From SFLA01 sp045595785 (lineage in GTDB: Bacteria > Bacillota > Clostridia > Oscillospirales > CAG-382): a DNA stretch of 64,000 nucleotides. Shown here in pieces: positions 52,314-61,900 of the stretch. A program made the position numbers and the translations under genes. The notes under the pieces were generated by a model, which saw nothing but the letters and a program-made list of their open reading frames with translations, did no database searches and was not told where the DNA came from. The stretch lies in NCBI GenBank assembly GCA_045595785.1, contig JAZOBE010000043.1, forward strand, positions 18,599 through 82,598. The letters are read 5' to 3'. Positions within the stretch are counted from its first letter, which is position 1. Each line of letters starts with the position of its first letter.

Positions 52314-52880
52314 TCAATCTGTATAAAGTTTTCCGTAAATAACGCAATCGTGCAATCCATCGTTCAACGGGAAACAATGGCGCAGATGACCTTCTTTTAT
52401 GAAGCCGTTCTTTTCGAGAACTCTTTGTGATGCGATATTGTTCGGTTCGACGGATGTGAAGATGCGTTCAAGCTTTAACTGTTCAAATCCAAACTTTACA
52501 ACAGCTTCTGTGCAAGCCGTCATAATACCTTTGTTCCAATACTTACGGTCAAGGAAATAACCAATATTTGCAGCGGTATTGTTGTTTTGAAAATCGCTTA
52601 ATAGGATTCTTCCCAAAACCTCATCGGTATTTCTGTCTGCGATAGTCCAATTATATTCACGGCATTTTTCAAAAGCATTGATTTGGTTTTGGATGATTTT
52701 CTTTGCCTGTTCAAGATTTGCAGGTGGTTTGCCGTAACCCAAATAATATTTCAAGGCGTCGGAATCACTGTATATTTCAAAATACTTTTCGCAATCCCGT
52801 TCCGGCTTGACTTGTCGCAGGATAATGTTTTCATTAACTGCAATCGGCTGAAATTCAGCAAACATTTCTTTTAATGTCAT
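52314..52880 (-). CDS. GNAT acetyltransferase (RimJ/RimL type)
   Basis: This 188-residue protein has the N-terminal ENIILRQVKPERDCEKYFEIYSD and the acetyl-CoA region NIGYFLDRKYWNKGIMTACTEAVV. SVEPNNIASQRVLEKNGFIKEG completes the GNAT pattern for N-terminal or small-molecule acetylation. The ATG at 52880 has GGAG 7 bp upstream. It is the last gene of an eight-gene minus-strand run. Confidence 0.88.
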   Translation of the reverse strand: MTLKEMFAEFQPIAVNENIILRQVKPERDCEKYFEIYSDSDALKYYLGYGKPPANLEQAKKIIQNQINAFEKCREYNWTIADRNTDEVLGRILLSDFQNNNTAANIGYFLDRKYWNKGIMTACTEAVVKFGFEQLKLERIFTSVEPNNIASQRVLEKNGFIKEGHLRHCFPLNDGLHDCVIYGKLYTD

Positions 52881-52900
52881 AGTACATCTCCAAACATTTT

Positions 52901-53659
52901 TTATGATAATTTCTGCGCAACGACACAATACCAATCAAATGTATCAACATCAAAATCAGCAAATGCGGGCATACACATTACCTGTATATTTCCATATCCA
53001 AGGCTCGTCAGTTTGTTCATAATATCGCAACGTTTAATTGGAAAAACGTGTTCTTTGAAAACTTCATTTTCGGTAATAATACCATTTTTCTCCAATAGAT
53101 ATAAGATGTTGAAATCCATTGAACCATCCACGTTATAATCCCATAGTTGAACACAGTTGATTCTTGTTTCGCCGATGAATGCAGGATTGTATGGCCAAAA
53201 ACGTTTACGCTCAACTAATATTTTGTCCCAATTTCTTGTATCGATATAAATATATCCGTTTTCATTCACAAGTGAATCCATTTGCTCGATTACATCGAAT
53301 GCTTCTAAATTAGTAACATAAGGTAGCGAATTTCCCGTGGAGGCAACACAATCGAATTTCTGATTAAGACGACTTGAAACATTCCTAAAATCGCATTGAG
53401 TTAGTTTGATTGAAATGTCCTTGCTTTTTGCTTTTTTAGCGCATCGGTCAAGCATAGTTTGACTTATATCCGAACCATACAATTCTATTCCCAATTCCGC
53501 CAATGGAAGTGTGAGTGAGCCAGTTCCGATACTAACATCAAGAAAAGATTTGATATAGGTACCTTCCAATACCTTTTTCCAATGCAATATTGTTTGTTGA
53601 TATTTACGCTCTGTTTCAAAAGCGTCATATAAATCGGCTCTATCGTATAAACTTGGCAT
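52901..53659 (-). CDS. Class I SAM-dependent methyltransferase
   Basis: This 252-residue protein has motif I SFLDVSIGTGSLTLPLAELG, an acidic second strand (LYGSDIS) and FDCVASTGNSLPYV. A C-terminal half with antiparallel strands is typical of small-molecule methyltransferases. GGAG lies before the ATG. The substrate is unknown. Confidence 0.85.
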   Translation of the reverse strand: MPSLYDRADLYDAFETERKYQQTILHWKKVLEGTYIKSFLDVSIGTGSLTLPLAELGIELYGSDISQTMLDRCAKKAKSKDISIKLTQCDFRNVSSRLNQKFDCVASTGNSLPYVTNLEAFDVIEQMDSLVNENGYIYIDTRNWDKILVERKRFWPYNPAFIGETRINCVQLWDYNVDGSMDFNILYLLEKNGIITENEVFKEHVFPIKRCDIMNKLTSLGYGNIQVMCMPAFADFDVDTFDWYCVVAQKLS

Positions 53660-53684
53660 GATTTTTCTCCTAAATTATAACAAT

Positions 53685-54317
53685 TCAATCATTAATATAT
53701 GACATATCACTTAACTTCGATATCATACGATGTTCACCATCATCAAGCAAAATCGAAACACTACCGGCTTTGCCCCAAATCACAGTTTGGTCGAGTGAAT
53801 GTATACCCATACCCAACCAAATCGCAAACAAAACACTTAAAGTTCCGCTATGCGAAACAATTATCAAGTTCTTTTCCGAGGGAAAGATTATATCGTTATA
53901 GAACTGCAACACCCTATCCCAAACGTCACGTCTTGTTTCTGCATTACGGAACACTTGTCCATCGGCAGTACAAGCCCAATCTATCGTTCCTTCCCAAACA
54001 GGGCAACATAGATTGTTTTTTGCCCATTCTTTGGATTTTCCTATTGCTTCACCTAAATTGAACTCTCTGATTCGTTCATCAAATATAGGGGTTGTATTAA
54101 GATAACTTGAAATAACCTCGGCGGTATGTTTTGTTCTTAATAAATCCGACGAATATATTGTATAATCGTCGCCGGTGATTTCGGCAGAAAGTTTCTTGGC
54201 AATGTTATGTGCTTGCTTAATACCTAATTCGGTTAAATCCCAATTGTACCACGAACCGATCATTCGGTTGATATGTTGTTCGGATTGAGGATGCTGGATG
54301 ACAATGATTTTTTTCAT
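53685..54317 (-). CDS. Histidine phosphatase-like protein with altered RHG motif
   Basis: This 210-residue protein has the phosphoglycerate-mutase-like fold pattern: N-terminal strand then IQHPQSEQH, DLTELGIKQAHNIAKKL, YSSDLLRTKHTAEVI and a C-terminal IVSHSGTLSVL. The classical RHG is QHP here: the phospho-accepting His remains but the phosphate-binding Arg is Gln. The second His is present. It may be a variant-specificity phosphatase or reduced in activity. Confidence 0.78.
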   Translation of the reverse strand: MKKIIVIQHPQSEQHINRMIGSWYNWDLTELGIKQAHNIAKKLSAEITGDDYTIYSSDLLRTKHTAEVISSYLNTTPIFDERIREFNLGEAIGKSKEWAKNNLCCPVWEGTIDWACTADGQVFRNAETRRDVWDRVLQFYNDIIFPSEKNLIIVSHSGTLSVLFAIWLGMGIHSLDQTVIWGKAGSVSILLDDGEHRMISKLSDMSYIND

Positions 54318-54381
54318 ATAACGGATATTGCCTCATTTCAATTTTTCTGAAATGCTTTAGTATAAAAGCATTTCAAGAGTT

Positions 54382-54957
54382 TTATATGCTTCGTATAGAT
54401 AATATTTCATCTACGAGTGCTTTGGGTAGACGTGGAAACGGAATGATGGGTTTCGGAGGACATAAATCTCCTATGGTTTTCTCGTACCAAACGACGTCTA
54501 ACCACTGTTCTTTTTTATAACCAACCGCATGATATGTGCCAACGACATTAAATCCGAATTTTTCGTGCAAAGTAGCGCTTGCGGGATTTGGTGTAGTAAC
54601 ACCGGCGTAAAGACTGACGAAATTTTGAAGTTTTAATATATCGATTAGCGCTGTATATAACCGTGTACCAATCCCTTGGTATCGCTTAGTTTTATCAATA
54701 TATATAGACAATTCCGCATCCCAACCATACGCCGCTCTTTCTCTAAATGCTGATGCGTATGCATATCCAATAATACAACCATCTTCTTCAGCAACAATAA
54801 ACGGATATTTTCCCAATTTCTCTGTAATGCGTTTCGAAAATTCATTGACATCTGGTGCTGTGTATTCAAATGATATTGTTGTATTTTCGACATAATATTT
54901 ATAAATTTCAGAAAGCTCTTTTGCATCTGATATATTTGCCACGCGTAAATTCATCAT
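54382..54957 (-). CDS. GNAT acetyltransferase (phosphinothricin acetyltransferase-like)
   Basis: This 191-residue protein has the PAT/YwnH pattern: YYVENTTISFEYTAP, GYAYASAFRERAAYGWDAELSIYID, YQGIGTRLYTALI and ATLHEKFGFNVVGTYHAVGYK. It probably N-acetylates an amine-containing amino acid or toxic analogue. Two adjacent ATGs (54957, 54954) are possible starts. Confidence 0.85.
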   Translation of the reverse strand: MMNLRVANISDAKELSEIYKYYVENTTISFEYTAPDVNEFSKRITEKLGKYPFIVAEEDGCIIGYAYASAFRERAAYGWDAELSIYIDKTKRYQGIGTRLYTALIDILKLQNFVSLYAGVTTPNPASATLHEKFGFNVVGTYHAVGYKKEQWLDVVWYEKTIGDLCPPKPIIPFPRLPKALVDEILSIRSI

Positions 54958-55012
54958 ATTCTTTCTCTTTCCTAAAATAACTTGCAATTGGTTTTCAAAA
55001 CGGGTTATTCGT

Positions 55013-55804
55013 TTATTTCATATCCTGCTTACAAAGCTGTTCTTTACAACGTTCAAATCTTTCTTTACCGCAATATGGAATAACGAGCAGGTCGAGCTGT
55101 TCGGGCGTAAGTCCTACATTGCATCTTCCGGGATGCGTAAAAGCGCCTAAAACCGTTTCGCAAGGGTATTCCTCGCATTGCACGCAAACGTCATATCCTT
55201 TTCCCTTTGCACAATCTCTTGTTTTACAGCCTGAATAACAACCGGCGCAGTTGACGCCGGAATAGTCCTCTTTTTGTTCATCGGGCGAGAAGTATATTTT
55301 GTAATTCTCGTCGGTGAACAGAACTCGGTTTTCTTTGCCGCCATTAGTGGCTCTTAAAAGACATTGGTCACAACGGTTACCGCAACAGCCTATTTCAGCA
55401 TCTTTTAAATTCTCAACCTTACGGTTGGGTTTCTTTTTTATCTTAATGAGTTCAATAATTTCATCGACGTTTGTATTGACGTCAACATCAATGAACATCC
55501 ATTTTCCGTCGTGATATGTACGGCTGTTGTCATAGTAATTGAGAATATAATCGGAAAAATTATCTCTGACCGCGTCAAACTTTTCTCGTTCCGCTTTTCC
55601 GAATATGACAAGTGCATTGAAACGGTTTTCTTGTACACTCAAGCTAACAAGCGTTTTGCCGCTTTTGCGGAATTTCAATATTTCCTTTCCATCCCACCAT
55701 TCTTCCATTATATAGTAGGCACGAATAAAACCAACGAGCTTTTCCCAAGACTTCGAGACTTCATCACCGAGCTTGTTCTGTATATTTATATATGCTTCAA
55801 TCAT
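55013..55804 (-). CDS. DUF3788-DUF3795 fusion protein
   Basis: The N-terminal 125 residues of this 263-residue protein match DUF3788 (EEWWDGKEILKFRKSGKTLVSL, NALVIFGKAERE). The C-terminal half matches DUF3795, a small Cys-rich domain (IGCCGNRCDQCLL, CAGCYSGCK, CVQCEEYPCE) likely to bind metal. Neither has an established function; fusion of the two is a useful marker. GAGGAAA lies before the ATG. Confidence 0.75.
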   Translation of the reverse strand: MIEAYINIQNKLGDEVSKSWEKLVGFIRAYYIMEEWWDGKEILKFRKSGKTLVSLSVQENRFNALVIFGKAEREKFDAVRDNFSDYILNYYDNSRTYHDGKWMFIDVDVNTNVDEIIELIKIKKKPNRKVENLKDAEIGCCGNRCDQCLLRATNGGKENRVLFTDENYKIYFSPDEQKEDYSGVNCAGCYSGCKTRDCAKGKGYDVCVQCEEYPCETVLGAFTHPGRCNVGLTPEQLDLLVIPYCGKERFERCKEQLCKQDMK

Positions 55805-55833
55805 TATTTTCCTCGTTTCTTTTATAAACTGAA

Positions 55834-56214
55834 TTATGTGTTAGGCCAACAACGAAAACATATTATATTTCCATCTGGGTCTCTGAAATGCACTGACTTT
55901 GCGCCCCATGGATATGTTTTGGGACCAGATACAAATTCAACATTTAATTCTTTAAGCTTTAACACCGCACTATCAATCTCATCAAGATTAAATCCTGTTG
56001 TCATTTTTCCTGTTCCATGATACCGGTCGAAATTAAAGTTCATATCCGATTCTGCCGCCATTTGAGAATACAATGTAATTCTTAAAGAGCCTATTTCAAA
56101 TTGGGTATGGATCTCATTTTTCTCGATAGAAATGTCAAATAGTTTCTCGTAAAAATCAACGAGATTGAGTACGTCTTCTGTGATCAGCGTAATGTCTGTG
56201 AATGTAATGTTCAT
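55834..56214 (-). CDS. VOC/glyoxalase-fold protein
   Basis: This 126-residue protein is a single VOC domain with two beta-alpha-beta units (DITLITEDVLNLVDFYEKLFD and FRDPDGNIICFRCW) and the near C-terminal Asp/Glu pattern of bleomycin-resistance or glyoxalase-like proteins. It is probably a metal-dependent small-molecule enzyme or binding protein. GAGG precedes the ATG. Confidence 0.8.
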   Translation of the reverse strand: MNITFTDITLITEDVLNLVDFYEKLFDISIEKNEIHTQFEIGSLRITLYSQMAAESDMNFNFDRYHGTGKMTTGFNLDEIDSAVLKLKELNVEFVSGPKTYPWGAKSVHFRDPDGNIICFRCWPNT

Positions 56215-56243
56215 ATTGTGCCTCTTATAAAATACAGAATATT

Positions 56244-56549
56244 TTATAACGATAAATCGCTATAATAAATAATTTCTTTTCCTAATGATTCCGCAAATTC
56301 AATTTCACTTTTCGTACTATTTCCAATATAACCGTTCACATCGACAACCAAAATAGCATCCGACAATTTGATTTTCTCTTTATGCATTTTATCAAACATT
56401 AATGCTTCTGATTGAGAATAGCTTTCCTTATCAGGACGAGTTAATTCATTGGGCATTAAAACACAGTGTCCCTCAAGGGTTAACTTTTCCGCCACTTCAA
56501 TCATTTGTCTTTTGAATTTATAACTTCCGCAAATCGTTATTATTTTCAT
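56244..56549 (-). CDS. Small nucleoside 2-deoxyribosyltransferase-like protein
   Basis: This 101-residue protein shows a Rossmann-like pattern: IITICGSYKFKRQMIEVAEKLTLEGHCVLMP, KIKLSDAILVVDVNGYIGNSTKSEIEFAESLGKEIIYY. This resembles the N-deoxyribosyltransferase/DUF4406 group (GS near the start and the GxSxxxEI/VE motif near the end). It overlaps the GrpB stop by 4 bp. Nucleotide-related activity is an inference from the fold. Confidence 0.65.
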   Translation of the reverse strand: MKIITICGSYKFKRQMIEVAEKLTLEGHCVLMPNELTRPDKESYSQSEALMFDKMHKEKIKLSDAILVVDVNGYIGNSTKSEIEFAESLGKEIIYYSDLSL

Positions 56550-57076
56550 AGGAGCGCCTTCTTTGCTTCATCTATACATTTTTTTATAAATGTACTTTTA
56601 TAATTTGAATATGCCAAAACATCTGTCGGAAAAAGCTCGGTAGCTTTAATCTTGATTTGTTCATATTCGATTGCTTTATCGGGATGAGCATTCATATAAT
56701 CTCTAAACAAAATATGCTTATTCCATTGTTCTTCACCATATATGACTACTTGAATATTATTCAATCGGTTTCCGTTTTCATCGTCTTTTGAAAATAAGAC
56801 AATATCTGAAAAGGGTTGACCGGACGATTTATAAACGCCAATATTTAATAGAGGTTCAATATAATTATCCAAGCTATCAAAACTATTAACACCGATAGCG
56901 ATATCAATAATCGGCTTAGCTTTAATGTTCTTTATTGACGTACTCCCAATGTGCTGAACATCCACAGCAAAAGCACCCAATATATCTTTAAGTTGAGTTA
57001 TAATACGATTCGCTTCTATTTCCCAATCTTTACAATGGTCGCACAACATAACTGTTCCGCGTTTTAGTCCAAGCAT
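56546..57076 (-). CDS. GrpB/UPF0157-family nucleotidyltransferase-fold protein
   Basis: This 176-residue protein has VDVQHIGSTSIKNIKAKPIIDIAIGV, which contains the GSTS and D-x-D of the GrpB family (nucleotidyltransferase superfamily), and NIQVVIYGEEQWNKHILFRDYMNAHPDKAIEYEQIK. The ATG at 57076 has GGAGG 5 bp upstream. It is the first gene of the minus-strand enzyme run, 209 bp from the divergent recombinase operon. Confidence 0.8.
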   Translation of the reverse strand: MLGLKRGTVMLCDHCKDWEIEANRIITQLKDILGAFAVDVQHIGSTSIKNIKAKPIIDIAIGVNSFDSLDNYIEPLLNIGVYKSSGQPFSDIVLFSKDDENGNRLNNIQVVIYGEEQWNKHILFRDYMNAHPDKAIEYEQIKIKATELFPTDVLAYSNYKSTFIKKCIDEAKKALL

Positions 57077-57216
57077 ACATACCTCCAACTTAAATGATTT
57101 TTATAAATTATACCACAGCAAAGATAAATTATCAATATACATAAAATCCTATGAGACTGAAATATTTTCTGCAATAGCTATACTCCGAATAAACTCACTT
57201 TTTATTAAAACTGCTT

Positions 57217-57250
57217 TTTACTTGCCAAATTGTATCTTGTTTTTCATATT
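57217..57250 (+). promoter_or_regulatory. Serine recombinase promoter with TTTACTTGC box
   Basis: TTTACTTGCCA, with TTGCCA (57222-57227) as -35, a 17-bp spacer and CATATT (57245-57250), 36 bp before the small ORF. It is nearly identical to the integrase promoter at 41645-41678. Confidence 0.7.
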
Positions 57251-57285
57251 AACTTCGCATTCTTAAAAACAGAAAGGTGGAGTTT

Positions 57286-57432
57286 ATGTTAGGCAAAAGA
57301 AAAAGACTGCAACACAGGCACATCAATACGGTGTTTGCGTTGGGCAAGGCAAAAACAGAACAAATGAAAGGGCGTGATAAAACTATGTTACAAAAGAAAA
57401 CTGAATATTGGCAGGAGGTGAACAGCGAATGA
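57286..57432 (+). CDS. Small basic protein coupled to the serine recombinase
   Basis: A 48-codon frame opens with an ATG behind AAAGGTGGAG and ends in ATGA overlapping the recombinase start. The product is Lys/Arg/Gln-rich (MLGKRKRLQHRH...). Role unknown; translational coupling suggests a recombination accessory or simply a coupling leader. Confidence 0.55.
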   Translation: MLGKRKRLQHRHINTVFALGKAKTEQMKGRDKTMLQKKTEYWQEVNSE

Positions 57433-58895
57433 CCGCAGTAATTTACGCAAGATATTCCTCAGACAGTCAGCGTGAGGAAAGCATTGACGGTCAGCTTCGT
57501 GAGTGTATGGCATTTGCGGAAAGACAAGGTATCTCCGTAATTGATACCTACATTGACAGAGCATTATCTGCAAAAACGGATAACCGACCGCAATTTCAGA
57601 AAATGATTAAAGACAGTTCTAAGAAGAAGTTTGATATAATCATTGTTTGGAAATTGGATCGTTTTGCAAGAAATCGCTACGACTCGGCTCGTTACAAAAA
57701 TGCACTAAAAAAGAACGATGTCAAAGTGATCTCGGCAACCGAAAATATATCTGCCGGTTCGGAGGGTATATTGCTTGAATCTGTGCTGGAAGGTATGGCA
57801 GAATACTACTCCGCAGAGCTTGCTGAAAAGGTTACAAGAGGTCTTACGGAAAACGCCTTAAAGTGCAAATTCAACGGTGGTACAGTTCCTATTGGATATG
57901 TCATTAACAATGAGCAGATGTTTGAAATTGATCCGTTAAAAGCTCCCTGGGTACTTGAAGCATTCAAATTATACGACAAAGGTAAGACCATTAAAGAGAT
58001 CGTAACTCTGTTAAATACAAAGGGATTGACTACTTCTCTCGGGAGCAAGATTTCCATCAACATTGTGACGACTATGCTAAAGAATAGGCGTTACATCGGT
58101 GAATATAAGTTTCAAGAGATTATTCACGAGAACGGTATTCCGCAGATAGTTCCAAAAGATTTGTTCAACAAGGTACAGGAGCAGTTGCAGAAAAACAAAA
58201 AAGCCGCCGCAAGGCACAAAGCCGAGGACGACTATCTGTTGACTACTAAGCTGTACTGTGGCAAGTGTGGTGTCTATATGACAGGAGAAAGCGGTACGGG
58301 CAGGAATGGTACGGTGCACCGCTACTATAAATGCAACAATACAAAGTACAAGCACTCCTGTGATAAAAAGACTGTTAAAAAGGAATGGATCGAAGACATT
58401 GTTGTTCGATACACCAAGGAAATGCTATTACAGGACGATGTAATCGAGGACATTGCAAACATCGTACTCCGCGTAGCCAGCACCGAAAACACATCTGTCA
58501 CCCTTCTGAAACAACAATTGAGCGAAACAGAAAGAGCGATAGCCAATCTGATGAACGCTATCGAACAGGGAATCATTACAACTACCACGAAACAGCGTTT
58601 GATTAAACTTGAAACTACCAAAGAAGAATTGGAATTAAAGATTATTAAAGAAGAACTGAAACACCCTCCTCTTACCAAAGAGGGACTAATCTTCTGGTTG
58701 CACAGATTTCGTAGCTTAGATACAACGAAAAAAGAACACAAGCAGAGACTCATTGACAGCTTCGTGAATGCAGTGTATGTATATGACGATAAGCTGGTTT
58801 TGACCTTTAACTACAACGAAGCAAATACTACCGTTACTCTTGATGAGGTAAATGGTTCGATTATAGAATGCTCTGGTGCACCAAAAAAGAAGTAA
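57429..58895 (+). CDS. Large serine recombinase
   Basis: This 488-residue protein has an N-terminal resolvase domain, YARYSSDSQREESIDGQ (Ser10 catalytic), with ALSAKTDNRPQFQKMI and WKLDRFARN. A recombinase domain (GTVPIGYVINNEQM...), a zinc beta-ribbon (CGKCGVYM...YYKCNN...SC) and a C-terminal coiled coil follow. It integrates or excises DNA at specific att sites. AGGAGG lies upstream of the ATG at 57429. It marks the right side of the island. The terminator overlaps its stop codon. Confidence 0.92.
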   Translation: MTAVIYARYSSDSQREESIDGQLRECMAFAERQGISVIDTYIDRALSAKTDNRPQFQKMIKDSSKKKFDIIIVWKLDRFARNRYDSARYKNALKKNDVKVISATENISAGSEGILLESVLEGMAEYYSAELAEKVTRGLTENALKCKFNGGTVPIGYVINNEQMFEIDPLKAPWVLEAFKLYDKGKTIKEIVTLLNTKGLTTSLGSKISINIVTTMLKNRRYIGEYKFQEIIHENGIPQIVPKDLFNKVQEQLQKNKKAAARHKAEDDYLLTTKLYCGKCGVYMTGESGTGRNGTVHRYYKCNNTKYKHSCDKKTVKKEWIEDIVVRYTKEMLLQDDVIEDIANIVLRVASTENTSVTLLKQQLSETERAIANLMNAIEQGIITTTTKQRLIKLETTKEELELKIIKEELKHPPLTKEGLIFWLHRFRSLDTTKKEHKQRLIDSFVNAVYVYDDKLVLTFNYNEANTTVTLDEVNGSIIECSGAPKKK

Positions 58896-58925
58896 CTTTT
58901 GTTTATCAAAAGTTACTTCTTTTTT
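58884..58925 (+). terminator. Terminator overlapping the recombinase stop
   Basis: AAAAAGAAGTAACTTTTG/CAAAAGTTACTTCTTTTT, an 18-bp near-perfect stem with a TTTAT loop and a T-tract. Confidence 0.9.
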
Positions 58926-58977
58926 TATCCAAGCCACAGGCGTGGCATATCATCACGGCGCGAAGTGCTGTATATAG

Positions 58978-61900
58978 TTATTCGGTTATTTCCAATCTTC
59001 CGGGGAGCGCGGTTATGTCGTAGCAATCGCTTACGTCCTTGGTAATTCCGTTTTTGGTTTCATAAACGTAAACGTGAAGTATTTGGTTTACCGCAGTTCC
59101 CACCTCGGTTATTTCGCCGATCGTTTCGACCCGGATTTCCGTGTTCGGCAGTATGGTACCGCTTACTAGCCGCCATTCTTCACATTTTAGCGGAGTGCCG
59201 TCATACGTTTTGGAAGCAGAACCAAGCTGTATCACCAGCTTGCGCTTATTTATCGTCAGTTTTCCGCCGGTGTATGATACCTTGTAGTATTTGTCCGTAA
59301 CGTCATTTCCGTTGGAATCGTATATCTTAACCTTTAATATCTCGGTTTTATATATCCCCGGCTTAATATGATTAATATCCTCGTGTATGTCTATCTTAGC
59401 CGTGTGTCCAGGCAAAAGTCTGCCTTCGTTTATAACTACCTTTTCTCCGTTCCACTCACCAAAGGGCTGGCCGTCATACTCTTTTACCGCGTTATAAGCG
59501 CTTATGCTTACTTCGTTTTTCGTTCCCGGTACACCGAATCCCGAACCGGTTACCTCTACGGGTATCCAGCCTAACGAATCAATGAATATTTCTACCCAAG
59601 CGTGTCGGTCAAAGGTCGAAAGAGACACAGTGGTATCAGGCTCCAGATATACGGAAAAACCGGTAACGTATCTGGCAGGGATGCCGTACGCACGGTACAT
59701 CATTGTCGCCGCCGCAGCAAAATGCTGGCACACGCCTTCCTTGGCAACGTCAAGGAAATATACCGCCACGTCAACGCTTTCCGGGTACGGAGCACCGTAA
59801 AGGTTATACGTTCCTGCGTTCTGCACGTATTTTCGTATGCTGTCGGCAAGAATGAATATATCCTTGGTATCATCAATTCCGTTTTCCTTACCTATACGAA
59901 GCATTTCCGTTTTTGTGTAGTCGGGTATCTGCAGATATTCGGAATACACGAACTGCGTATAATCCCACAATGCGCCGGAGAAATCATCGTGAATATACTC
60001 TCGCATTTCCGTAATGCTGTCGGTCAGCTTAACAAATTTATAGTCGTATTTGTTCATGCCGGAAAGAAAATACGAATCACTGGTTCCGAACATAGAGGAA
60101 TCGTATGAATAATAGGGAATAATAACGGGACAGTTGGTGTTTCTTTCCACGGTAATAGTCCACAGTGAATGTCGGTTTCCGTTAACAGAGCGTCCTATAA
60201 AATCCAGCGGGGACATATAGAGCTTGTTATAATCGGTTGCGGAATCAAATCCGCTGCCGTTATAATCGCCGTAAGATGTGGCTCTCAGAAATGCGGAAAA
60301 GGGATATGCTCCGCTTCCCGTCAGCTTAACTCTTGCATATATAATTTCGGGCGCATCAGTAGGAGGGAATCCTATTCCCGTCGCTCCTCCTACACCGAAC
60401 ATACCGTCGGTGGTGCCGTCTCCGTTGCTGCCCGGTTCGCTCGAACCTCCTGCTCCGTCTTCGGGGCCAACGGTTGTTCCGCCGGGGCCGTTACCGATAT
60501 TTCCGCTTCCAGGGTCATTGGGGTTATAGTCGTCGTTGGGAAGCACCGTAAGCGTACCGAGCTTGTAGGTAATATCGTAGTTTTTGGTACAATTTCTGCC
60601 TCCGTTTAATATCATCGCCGTGAAATAATTGGGACTTTCTCCCACTTCGGTCTGTGAGCCGGTAAATGTCGGGTTAACAACGTCACCGTTTACCAATGAG
60701 TTATCCGATACCGAAAAGCTGTGAGCCGTAAGCGCTGTGGCGTCGTACAGCTTTTGTGCGCTTGAAGAAGCAATGGTGATAGGGCGGGGAGTTATCTTCA
60801 GTGTGCCGTATTCAACCACTATTTCATATCCCGCAGCTGTCACATTAACGTTGTTTTCGTTGTAAATCATAACCAAGAGGGTGTTGTCCTTTTCGCCTAC
60901 GTCAATTAACATTCCGTTAGCTTCGCCCTCAAGTCTGTGTCCCGGCAGAAGCTGACCTGAAATCAGCTTATAACCCGGCGCTTGCAACAATTTTCCGTCA
61001 TAAACCTTTTGAGCGGAATCGGTGGTGAAGGTAAGCAGGATAGGATTAATTGTAAGCTCGCCTGCGTCAACCAGTATATTATAATTGTGAGTGACATCTT
61101 TTTTGTTTTCGTCGGTTATTATTACGCTCAGCACGTTTTTGCTTTTGCCTACAATCGTTCTTGTTCCCACCGCCTCTGCGGTAATCGTGTGACCTTCAAG
61201 CACTGCGCCGCCCGTCATAGTCCAGTTGGGGTTTGTCAGTGTCTTGCCGTCATAAATCTTTTCATCACTTTCGGTAGAAAATGATAACTGTATGGGGCGT
61301 ACCGTGTAAACACCGTAATCAAAGCTTATCTCGTATTTATACGTAACTTCGTTGCCCTCAGAATCGGTTATTTCAAACTTTTCGGGCACAATAACGTACT
61401 CGCCTGCATCTGAGGGAAAAGGCGTCATGTGCATTTTTAGCGTGTCTCCCGCCGCAAGCGTGCCGGACGAAACACTCCAAACATCGGATACAACGGGGAG
61501 TCCGTCATATTCTTTTGCACCGCCTTGGGTGCTTACGGTAATTCTCCGCGGTTCTACGGCTATTATTCCGCCCTCTGAGTTTACGTTGTAGCACTCGGTC
61601 ACATCGGTGCCGTCTGAATTAATAATTGTGTATTCCTTTACAGAAACCTCAACCCGCTTCCAATCGTCATCGTTCAGCTCGTATCTTATATCCCGTAGCT
61701 CGTCACCTTCTGCGAGTCCGCGGAAAGCTGTCAGCTTTTCCAAAAATTCCCTGTCAATATTTCCGTATTGGCAGAAAACCTCTGTTATCTCAATGGATGC
61801 ACTTCTCGGTGCAAGAGTAAATACAGCGCTGTCGCTGTAGCGCTCTTTACCAAATAGATTCTTCGTTACGCCTCTTACGTAATATTCACCGGGCGTTATG

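Noticed and set aside
41665..57230. 14-bp inverted repeat (ATTTGGCAAGTAAA and its complement) as island attachment sites
   Set aside because: Each copy sits inside a recombinase promoter with correct -35/-10 spacing, so shared regulation explains it better. Att sites would be direct repeats outside the genes.
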